From: Roseovarius spongiae
GTDB lineage: Bacteria > Pseudomonadota > Alphaproteobacteria > Rhodobacterales > Rhodobacteraceae
Assembly: GCF_003651245.1 (NCBI RefSeq)
Contig: NZ_RAPE01000002.1
Coordinates: forward strand, 372,001 to 436,000
Length of the DNA: 64,000 bases
Reading direction: 5' to 3'
The notes under the pieces were generated by a model, which worked only from the letters and a program-made list of their open reading frames with translations, searched no databases and had not been told where the DNA came from. Position 1 is the stretch's first letter; the number at the start of each line of letters is the position of its first letter. Positions 58,683-64,000 of this stretch are shown here, piece by piece. The position numbers and the translations under genes were made by a program.

Positions 58683-59383
58683 CCGACGGGCCGCAACCGG
58701 ACAGGGACGAGGACCGCGTCCTCGCGGGGGAATACGCCCTCGGGTTGCTCACGCCCGAGGAGGCCGCCGCGTTCGAGGAACGCATGGCGCAGGACCCCGA
58801 ATTGCGCGCGCTCTACGCCGCCTGGGCCGAGGATTTCGCGGCGCTGACGGACGATTTCCCCGAAATCGCCCCGCCGGCAAGGGCGCGCGCGCGGATCATG
58901 CAGCAGTTGTTCGACAAACCCGAGCAACGTTCCGTCGCCCAGCGGCTGGGCCTTGGCTGGATCAGCGGCGGCCTGGCCGCGGCGGCGGTCGCCGCCGTCA
59001 TCGCACTCAACGCCGGGCTGTTCGACGTCGGGCCGCGCGCCCCTCTGGAGCCGGAATACGTGGCGCAGATCGCGGCCGAAGACGGCACGCTGATCGTTCA
59101 GGCGGCCTATGACGCTGAGCGCGGCGCGCTCTATGTGGACCGTCCCGTCGGCGCACCTGCGCCGGGCCGCTCGCTGGAGTTGTGGCTGATCGCGGGCGAG
59201 GAACCGGCAATCTCTCTTGGCGTGCTGCCCGACGCACAAAAGGGCAACATGATCGTCCCCACCGAATTGCGTCCGAAGCTTGCCGGCGGCGTGCTGGCGA
59301 TCTCGGACGAACCCGAGGGCGGCTCGCCAACCGGCGTCGCCACCGGCGCGGTGCTGGCCGTCGGAAACGTCACTCCGGTCTGA
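58679..59383 (+). CDS. Anti-sigma factor, RskA-like membrane protein
   Basis: A 234-residue inner-membrane anti-sigma factor. The N-terminal cytoplasmic domain (VLAGEYALGLLTPEEAAAFE) is the zinc-free anti-sigma pattern seen in RskA-type proteins. One membrane helix lies near residue 95-118 (GGLAAAAVAAVIALNAGLF), and the periplasmic C-terminal part (YVAQIAAEDGTLIVQAAYD to SLELWLIAGEEPAISLGVLP) matches the RskA domain. It should hold the sigma factor until a signal triggers proteolysis. Confidence 0.9.
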   Translation: MTDGPQPDRDEDRVLAGEYALGLLTPEEAAAFEERMAQDPELRALYAAWAEDFAALTDDFPEIAPPARARARIMQQLFDKPEQRSVAQRLGLGWISGGLAAAAVAAVIALNAGLFDVGPRAPLEPEYVAQIAAEDGTLIVQAAYDAERGALYVDRPVGAPAPGRSLELWLIAGEEPAISLGVLPDAQKGNMIVPTELRPKLAGGVLAISDEPEGGSPTGVATGAVLAVGNVTPV

Positions 59384-59439
59384 TCCGCCCCGCGCCGGAT
59401 CCCCGGAATGCGTCGCTCTGGAAAAAAATCACGATGCCC

Positions 59440-59468
59440 TGAAACTCTTTCATCCGGGTCTTCGTGTC
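59440..59468 (+). promoter_or_regulatory. ECF-type promoter candidate before the fasciclin gene
   Basis: TGAAAC at 59440-59445, a spacer of 17 bases, and CGTGTC at 59463-59468. It resembles, but does not exactly match, GGAAC-N16/17-CGTT. The gene starts 53 bases downstream. It may be the target of the sigma factor encoded just upstream. Confidence 0.4.
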
Positions 59469-59520
59469 TCCTGTCACCAACCGGGCAACACCGCCCGATA
59501 ATGAACAGGAGAGACAAGAA

Positions 59521-60117
59521 ATGACCTATGCACGTATTCTGGGCGCGACCGCCGCGATCTGCCTTGGCGCAACCGCGGCCGTGGCCGGCACCAACACCAG
59601 CACGGAAACCGGCACGCAGATGATCGCGACCAGCAACCCGATGGTCGGCGGCGCGGCGATGTTCGCCGACAAGAACATCGTCGAGAACGCGGTGAACTCG
59701 GCCGATCACACCACGCTCGTCGCCGCGGTGAAGGCCGCGGGCCTCGTCAGCACGCTTCAGGGCGAGGGGCCGTTCACCGTCTTCGCCCCCACGAACGCGG
59801 CCTTCGCCGCGCTGCCCGAAGGCACGGTGGAAACGCTGCTGAAGCCGGAAAACAAGGAGATGCTGACCAAGGTGCTGACCTGCCACGTGGTGGGCGCAGA
59901 CGCGATGTCGGGCGACATCATGGGCATGATCGACGACGATGGCGGCAGCCACATGGTTCCGACGCTCGGCGGCTGCATGCTCAAGGCGACTTACGGTGAC
60001 GGCACGATCACGCTCGAGGATGAGCGCGGGCAGATGATCCACGTGACGATCGCGGACGTGAAACAGTCTAACGGCGTGATCCACGTGGTCGACGGCGTGA
60101 TCCTGCCGGCCGAGTGA
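59521..60117 (+). CDS. Fasciclin (FAS1) domain protein, exported
   Basis: A 198-residue secreted protein with a signal peptide (RILGATAAICLGATAAVAG) and one FAS1 domain. The H1 segment GPFTVFAPTNAAFAALPEG, the central DVKQSNGVIHVVDGVILP and the YH-like region are present. FAS1 proteins mediate adhesion or stress protection at the cell surface. The ribosome-binding site AGGAGAG precedes the ATG. Association with an ECF sigma/anti-sigma pair is common for FAS1 proteins and suggests a regulon target. Confidence 0.9.
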   Translation: MTYARILGATAAICLGATAAVAGTNTSTETGTQMIATSNPMVGGAAMFADKNIVENAVNSADHTTLVAAVKAAGLVSTLQGEGPFTVFAPTNAAFAALPEGTVETLLKPENKEMLTKVLTCHVVGADAMSGDIMGMIDDDGGSHMVPTLGGCMLKATYGDGTITLEDERGQMIHVTIADVKQSNGVIHVVDGVILPAE

Positions 60118-60162
60118 TAGAACCACGACTGGTTGGTAACGAGTAACATTGTTCAAGCGAAC

Positions 60163-60196
60163 GTGCAGGCCCGTGTCTTGTGGTGCGGGCCTGCAC
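60163..60196 (+). terminator. Strong hairpin between fasciclin and msrB genes
   Basis: Perfect 11-bp arms GTGCAGGCCCG and CGGGCCTGCAC with a 12-base loop and no T-tract. It may end the fasciclin transcript, protect its 3' end, or be a processing site in a fasciclin-msrB message. Confidence 0.55.
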
Positions 60197-60243
60197 AGGT
60201 CACAATTTCAGGCGACCGACAGCCCTTTGAAAGGAGCAGAAGG

Positions 60244-60726
60244 ATGCAGAGACGATATTTCATCACCGCCACCGCCGCGCTCGCCGCAGGATCGCTGACC
60301 GCGCTGAGCCGCGCCGCGACCGGCGCCGCCGGGGGCGATTTCGAGGTGACCCGCACCGAGGCCGAATGGCGCGCCATGCTGAGCGACGCGCAATACGACG
60401 TGATGCGTGAGGAAGGAACCGAGCGCGCCGGGAGCTCGCCGCTCGACAAGAATTACGAGGACGGCACATACCATTGCCGTGGTTGCGATCTGCCGCTCTA
60501 TTCCTCCGAAACGAAGTTCGACAGCGGCACCGGCTGGCCCAGCTTTTACCAGTCGCTGCCCGGCGCCATCGGCACCAAGGACGACCGCAAGTTCCTGTTC
60601 GTGCGCACCGAATGCCACTGCGCCCGCTGCGGCAGCCATCTCGGCCACATCTTCGACGACGGCCCGGCCCCCACCGGCAAACGGCACTGCCTGAACGGCG
60701 TCAGCCTGGTTTTCCGGGCCGCCTAG
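60244..60726 (+). CDS. msrB: Methionine-R-sulfoxide reductase, exported MsrB
   Basis: Reduces the R form of methionine sulfoxide. The 160 residues start with a twin-arginine-like or Sec signal (QRRYFITATAALAAGSLTA), so this MsrB is periplasmic. Zinc ligands are CRGCD and CARCG, the substrate aromatic patch is GTGWPSFYQSLPG, and the catalytic Cys 149 is in RHCLNGVSL, with Gly where Ser is usual after Asn. It repairs oxidised envelope proteins, fitting the neighbouring stress sigma factor and OsmC genes. Confidence 0.92.
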   Translation: MQRRYFITATAALAAGSLTALSRAATGAAGGDFEVTRTEAEWRAMLSDAQYDVMREEGTERAGSSPLDKNYEDGTYHCRGCDLPLYSSETKFDSGTGWPSFYQSLPGAIGTKDDRKFLFVRTECHCARCGSHLGHIFDDGPAPTGKRHCLNGVSLVFRAA

Positions 60727-60751
60727 CGCGCCGCCAGGTCGCGCGCGGTCG

Positions 60752-60776
60752 GGAACTTTCACAGCTTTCGGACGTT
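60752..60776 (+). promoter_or_regulatory. GGAAC-N16-CGTT promoter before osmC
   Basis: Exact GGAAC at 60752-60756 and CGTT at 60773-60776 with a 16-base spacer. The osmC start is 70 bases downstream, after a long stem-loop at 60783-60813. Confidence 0.6.
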
Positions 60777-60782
60777 ATGGGG

Positions 60783-60813
60783 CCGCCGGTGTCCGCGATG
60801 CGGACCCCGGCGG
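60783..60813 (+). terminator. Leader hairpin or msrB terminator before osmC
   Basis: Fourteen-base-pair stem with one mismatch: arms CCGCCGGTGTCCGC and GCGGACCCCGGCGG, loop GAT, followed by TTTC. It can end the msrB transcript; if transcription starts at the GGAAC/CGTT element it forms the very 5' end of the osmC message. Confidence 0.55.
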
Positions 60814-60845
60814 TTTCACACTCAGCGCAACGAAAGGTTTAGGCC

Positions 60846-61268
60846 ATGAAACGCAACGCATCCGCAGTCTGGCAAGGCGATCTCAAGAGTGGCAAGGGCG
60901 TCGTCAGCACGCAGAGCGGCGCGCTCAAGGACAGCCCCTACGGGTTCAACACGCGGTTCGAGGACGCGCCCGGCACCAATCCCGAGGAGCTTGTCGGCGC
61001 GGCGCATGCGGGTTGCTACGCGATGGCCATGTCGCTGGCGCTGGGCGAGAAGGGAGTGACCGCCGACCGGATCGACGTCAAGGCGACGGTGACGCTGGAC
61101 GAGGTCGATGACGGGTTCGCGGTGACCAAGGTGCATCTCGACGTGAGCGCGTCGATCCCCGGAATCTCCGAGCCGGATTTCCAGGAGGTCGCCGAGACGA
61201 CCAAGACGTCCTGCCCGATCTCCAAGCTGCTGAGCGCCGACATCACGATGGACGCCAAGCTGGCCTGA
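60846..61268 (+). CDS. osmC: OsmC-family peroxiredoxin-like protein
   Basis: A 140-residue cytoplasmic protein that reduces organic hydroperoxides. The two active-site Cys are in AHAGCYAMAMSLALG (about residue 57) and TKTSCPISKLLS (about 122). The N-terminal VWQGDLKSGKGVVSTQSGAL fits OsmC rather than Ohr. It has its own stress-type promoter and a terminator follows. Together with exported MsrB and the sigma/anti-sigma pair it makes a compact oxidative-stress module. Confidence 0.92.
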   Translation: MKRNASAVWQGDLKSGKGVVSTQSGALKDSPYGFNTRFEDAPGTNPEELVGAAHAGCYAMAMSLALGEKGVTADRIDVKATVTLDEVDDGFAVTKVHLDVSASIPGISEPDFQEVAETTKTSCPISKLLSADITMDAKLA

Positions 61269-61276
61269 CAGGGGCG

Positions 61277-61292
61277 TTATGTCTAGACATAA
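61277..61292. promoter_or_regulatory. Perfect 16-bp palindrome TTATGTCTAGACATAA
   Basis: AT-rich perfect inverted repeat eight bases after the osmC stop codon and ahead of the terminator hairpin. Its function is unclear: it could be a protein-binding site or part of the terminator region. Confidence 0.4.
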
Positions 61293-61301
61293 TGTCGCCA
61301 G

Positions 61302-61323
61302 ACGGCCCCCCGACGGGGGCCGT
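61302..61323. terminator. Terminator between osmC and the J-domain gene
   Basis: Arms ACGGCCCCC and GGGGGCCGT with loop CGAC, followed by TCTCATTT. It separates two convergent genes and can serve both. Confidence 0.75.
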
Positions 61324-61325
61324 TC

Positions 61326-61952
61326 TCATTTGAAGTTCCGGCTCTGCTTGATCTGGTCCCAGGCCCACACGACCTGTTGCAGCTGTTCCTCCTGGCTTCG
61401 GTCCCCGCCGTTGATGTCAGGGTGCAGCACCTTGATCAGCGACTTGTAGGCCTTGCGGATTTCGGCCTTGGTCCAGGTGTCCCCGGCTTCGAGAATCTCG
61501 ATCGCCTGGCGTTCCGTGGGGGGCAGGCGACGTCCGCCGCCCGACTTGGCCTTGCCCGGGTTGCGCGTGGCGTTCTCGCCCAGCACCTGGTGCGGATCCT
61601 CGATGCCGAGCCGCGCCCAGGCGCGCGTCTCGGGATCGTTGAAGGGGCGGGTGCCGCGTTCCCAGACCTTGTCCTTGGACATCTGAGCGTTCATCTCGGC
61701 CTCGGTGGTGCCGTCGAAGAAATTCCACTTGAGGTTGTATTCCCGCACGTGCTGCTGGCAGAACCAGTAGTAATCGTCGAGCACGTCGGGCGCCTTGGGC
61801 GCGCGGTACTTGCCCGGCTCCTTGCAGCCCTCGTGTTCGCAGAGCCGGGTCGAGGTCTCGGACGCGCCGGACATGCCGCGCCGGCCGCGGGGGTTCTTCT
61901 TCTTGGCCGAGGACACGGACATGTCGAAGCCGAAGGGATCTGATTTGGACAT
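61326..61952 (-). CDS. J-domain protein
   Basis: A 208-residue co-chaperone with a C-terminal J domain (IEILEAGDTWTKAEIRKAYK, with the HPD triad in KVLHPDINGG). The N-terminal part is a basic, Ser-rich leader followed by RLCEHEGCKEPGKYRAP, a Cys/His cluster that may bind zinc. The start is SKSDPFGFDMSVSSAKKK. In relatives this gene stands between bolA and cobS; here an extra stress module lies between it and cobS. Its partner is presumably DnaK. Confidence 0.9.
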   Translation of the reverse strand: MSKSDPFGFDMSVSSAKKKNPRGRRGMSGASETSTRLCEHEGCKEPGKYRAPKAPDVLDDYYWFCQQHVREYNLKWNFFDGTTEAEMNAQMSKDKVWERGTRPFNDPETRAWARLGIEDPHQVLGENATRNPGKAKSGGGRRLPPTERQAIEILEAGDTWTKAEIRKAYKSLIKVLHPDINGGDRSQEEQLQQVVWAWDQIKQSRNFK

Positions 61953-62025
61953 GAGGCACCTCTTTGCGAGTCGGAGCGGAGAGTTTAGGCTAAAACCACA
62001 CGAATTGAAGGGGCGGATCGGCAAA

Positions 62026-62283
62026 ATGAACAGATCGGCAGATATCCGCAGCGCTCTCGAGGCTGCATTCGACGTACAGCACGTTGAAGTCATTGACGAA
62101 AGCGAAGCGCATCGCGGACATGCGGGCTATCAGGAGGGCGGGCAGTCGCATTTCCGCGTGCGGCTCCGCGCCCCCGAACTGAACGCGATGACGCGGATCG
62201 CGCGCCACCGCGCGGTGCACGCCGCCATCGGGCCCAGGCTCATGGGCGAGATACACGCGCTGGCGATCGAGATCGAGGAGTGA
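62026..62283 (+). CDS. bolA: BolA-family protein
   Basis: An 85-residue BolA-fold protein. The sequence AFDVQHVEVIDESEAHRGHA and GQSHFRVRLRAPELNAMTRI contains the conserved His residues that bind a [2Fe-2S] cluster with a monothiol glutaredoxin. It probably takes part in iron-sulfur transfer or iron regulation. Divergent from the J-domain gene, which is the normal arrangement. Confidence 0.93.
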   Translation: MNRSADIRSALEAAFDVQHVEVIDESEAHRGHAGYQEGGQSHFRVRLRAPELNAMTRIARHRAVHAAIGPRLMGEIHALAIEIEE

Positions 62284-62349
62284 CGTGGACGGCGAACTTC
62301 CTCACAGGTAGGAAATCGCCGTGGCTTTTCAAGGGGAAGCCCCGGGGCG

Positions 62350-62748
62350 TCAGTCGGGCTTGGGCGGCGTTTCGTCGGGGTCGGCGTCGGGCGGATCGGC
62401 CGGCGCGCCGCCGGGGTGCTGCGGCGTGATCGGCGCGGCGCGTTCCGGGGTCGGCTGTGTCGCTTTCGTCTCGGCGGCCGCCTGCGCATCGGCGATCACC
62501 TCGTCGGCCGCGTCGGTGACGGGGCGGCGGAATACCATCACCGTGCGATAGACCGTCTGGCTCGAGGTGAGCCCCTGCCGCTCGTCGCTGGGCAGCAGGT
62601 CCGTGCGCATGAATTCCCAGCCCTCGGCGGCCTGCGCGTTCAGCAGCGTCTCGACCGCGTTGGCGTGCCGCGCTTCCGGGGTCTTCTTGCCCGGCGCCTT
62701 GAGGCCCTTGGTGGGTGCGCTCAGCACGCGGTATTCGTAGCGGATCAT
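62350..62748 (-). CDS. DUF4177-like protein
   Basis: A 132-residue protein with an N-terminal DUF4177-type segment (IRYEYRVLSAPTKGLKAPG, then AAEGWEFMRTDLLPSDERQG and QTVYRTVMVFRRP). The last 50 residues are Pro/Ala/Asp-rich and probably disordered. Function unknown; members are small beta proteins often encoded near housekeeping genes. Confidence 0.82.
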   Translation of the reverse strand: MIRYEYRVLSAPTKGLKAPGKKTPEARHANAVETLLNAQAAEGWEFMRTDLLPSDERQGLTSSQTVYRTVMVFRRPVTDAADEVIADAQAAAETKATQPTPERAAPITPQHPGGAPADPPDADPDETPPKPD

Positions 62749-62828
62749 GGCGGCGGTCCCTTGGATCGGTATGCAGGTGTCGGGAATCTAACGGCCCGCG
62801 CGCTTGGGTGAAAGCCGCAAAACGCGGC

Positions 62829-63308
62829 TCAGCGACGCTGCCGGACGCCGATGGGGCGCCCGATCCCCTCGGGGCGGGGCAGGCGGTCGTGCTCGGCCTG
62901 CATTTTCGTCATGTTCTCCATCACGTCCCCGGGCATCGGCGCGACGCGCGGACCGGTCATGTCCACATGCAGCGTCAGCCCCTCGGCTGTCGCGGCGAGC
63001 CAGCCGTCCTCGTGCCGCAACTCCTGGTAGCTGTGAAAGCGCTTCGCGTCGAAGTCGAGCAGCCGGAAGGACGCGCGCACCCGGTCGCCCAGGTGCAATT
63101 CGCGCAAGTAGCGGACATGAAATTCGGCCACGTAGGTGGTCATACGCCGCTCGCGCGCGTAGTCCGCGCCAAAGCCGAGACGCGGATAGGCATGGTCCGC
63201 GCCCCGGTCGAACAGGACGTTGTAATAGGCCATGTTGAGATGACCGTTGAAGTCGATCCAGCCGGGCTCGATCTCCATCAGGCCCGAAACCTCCGGCGCG
63301 GCGGTCAC
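62829..63308 (-). CDS. Acyl-CoA thioesterase, hot-dog fold
   Basis: A 159-residue thioesterase of the 4HBT type. The catalytic segment is GWIDFNGHLNMAYYNVLFD, with Asp-x-x-x-His-x-x-Asn, followed by the long hot-dog helix and FHVRYLRELHLGDRVRASFR. It hydrolyses an acyl-CoA; the acyl group is unknown. GTG start, two bases from the gatB stop codon, so it is probably co-transcribed with gatB. Confidence 0.88.
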   Translation of the reverse strand: MTAAPEVSGLMEIEPGWIDFNGHLNMAYYNVLFDRGADHAYPRLGFGADYARERRMTTYVAEFHVRYLRELHLGDRVRASFRLLDFDAKRFHSYQELRHEDGWLAATAEGLTLHVDMTGPRVAPMPGDVMENMTKMQAEHDRLPRPEGIGRPIGVRQRR

Positions 63309-63309
63309 G

Positions 63310-64000
63310 TCAGAGGCCCAGCTTCGCGCCGACGATCTGGTTCACCGCCTTGGGGTTGGCCTTGCCGCCGGTGGCCTTCATCACCTGTCCGACGAACCAG
63401 CCGGCGAGCTTGGGGTTCTGCTTGGCCTTCTCGACCTGCGCGGGATTGTCGGCGATGATCTTGTCGACGGCTTCCTCGATTGCGCCGGTGTCGGTCACCT
63501 GTTTCAACCCGCGCTCGGTCACGATCTTGCCGGGCGCGTCGCCGGTTTCGATATGGATTTCAAGCACGTCCTTGGCGATCTTCGTGCTGATTTCGTCGGC
63601 GGCGACCATCGCGAGGATGGCGGCGTTGACCTCGGGCGCGGCGATGTCCTGCGGCGCGAGTTCGGCCTTGTTGGCGCGGCCCAGCACTTCGTTGATGACC
63701 CAGTTGGCGGTCTTCTTGCCGTCGCCGCCGCCCACTGAGGCCTCGAAATAGGCGGCCAGGTCGCGGTCGGCGGTGAGCACGGAGGCGTCGTATTCGGTGA
63801 CGCCGTAATCCGTGACAAAACGCGCCTTCTTGGCGTCCGGCAGTTCGGGCAGGGACGCGGCGATGCCGTCGACCCAGTCCTGTTCGATCTCGAGCGGCAG
63901 GAGATCGGGGTCGGGGAAGTAGCGGTAATCATGCGCCTCTTCCTTGGAGCGCATCGAACGGGTCTCGCTCCGGTCGGGGTCATATAGGCGCGTTTCCTGC
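63310..64000 (-). CDS. gatB: Asp-tRNA(Asn)/Glu-tRNA(Gln) amidotransferase subunit B (3' part)
   Basis: C-terminal 229 residues of GatB; the 5' end lies beyond the window. The visible part starts in [20 protein letters not shown], continues through [15 protein letters not shown] (a GatB hallmark) and the tail domain ([15 protein letters not shown]) to QIVGAKLGL. With GatA and GatC it converts misacylated Glu-tRNA(Gln) to Gln-tRNA(Gln), needed in bacteria without a glutaminyl-tRNA synthetase. Confidence 0.96.
   Translation of the reverse strand, partial: QETRLYDPDRSETRSMRSKEEAHDYRYFPDPDLLPLEIEQDWVDGIAASLPELPDAKKARFVTDYGVTEYDASVLTADRDLAAYFEASVGGGDGKKTANWVINEVLGRANKAELAPQDIAAPEVNAAILAMVAADEISTKIAKDVLEIHIETGDAPGKIVTERGLKQVTDTGAIEEAVDKIIADNPAQVEKAKQNPKLAGWFVGQVMKATGGKANPKAVNQIVGAKLGL

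Overview
The window looks like a chromosomal segment of an alphaproteobacterium of the family Rhodobacteraceae (Roseobacter/Rhodobacter group). It is GC-rich. It carries the methylmalonyl-CoA pathway genes in the dispersed order pccR – pccB – pccA – mcm, a ppk1/ppx/hdaA cluster, a proS–DUF2937–lolC/E–lolD run, a cobS/cobT cobaltochelatase pair near a J-domain gene and bolA, and several small families typical of this order (DUF6497, DUF4174, DUF4864, DUF427). No plasmid or phage backbone, insertion sequence, integrase or CRISPR array was seen. Function calls are from reading the proteins; no database search was run.

Layout. 0-5 kb: a DMT permease, a Tat-exported family-5 solute-binding protein, a choline-sulfatase-like enzyme and an orphan hypothetical gene. 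5-18 kb: propionyl-CoA assimilation, with the ScfR-type regulator (PccR-like), an MFS exporter, pccB, small proteins and lipoproteins, pccA, a sulfotransferase-like gene and methylmalonyl-CoA mutase, closed by a CAT-anticodon tRNA. 18-31 kb: MAPEG, VOC, TerB/DnaJ and nuclease-family genes, ppx-ppk1, hdaA and an AI-2E-type permease, proS, and the Lol lipoprotein-export permease and ATPase. 31-36 kb: an Ldh-type dehydrogenase, a large beta-helix protein that may be a phage or gene-transfer-agent tail fibre, a barrel-like outer-membrane protein, a monooxygenase-fold protein and a universal stress protein.

36-44.5 kb: one long minus-strand array with a polar amino-acid ABC transporter (ATPase, binding protein, two permeases), two glutamine-synthetase-fold ligases, a class I glutamine amidotransferase and a PuuB-like oxidoreductase. 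Together these suggest uptake of an amine or polyamine and its breakdown through gamma-glutamyl intermediates. 44.6-53.4 kb: a PhnD-like protein with two tandem TerB proteins, a GlcD-type flavoenzyme, a ClC channel, aminopeptidase P and a methyltransferase. 53.4-64 kb: cobT, a VPLPA-CTERM surface protein, cobS, an ECF sigma/anti-sigma pair with fasciclin, exported MsrB and OsmC genes, then a J-domain gene, bolA, a thioesterase and the 3' part of gatB, which runs off the window.

The most interesting signals are regulatory or architectural. (1) TTTGC-type repeats phased by 8 bp lie in the pccB promoter, and related ones lie upstream of the ScfR regulator gene. (2) Three exact GGAAC-N16/17-CGTT elements of the alphaproteobacterial general-stress sigma type lie in front of small stress-like genes. 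(3) A decayed copy of the cobT 5' end lies about 1.4 kb from the real one and brackets the VPLPA-CTERM gene, which looks like the scar of an insertion between cobS and cobT. (4) An ABC permease gene appears to start at a non-standard ATC codon.
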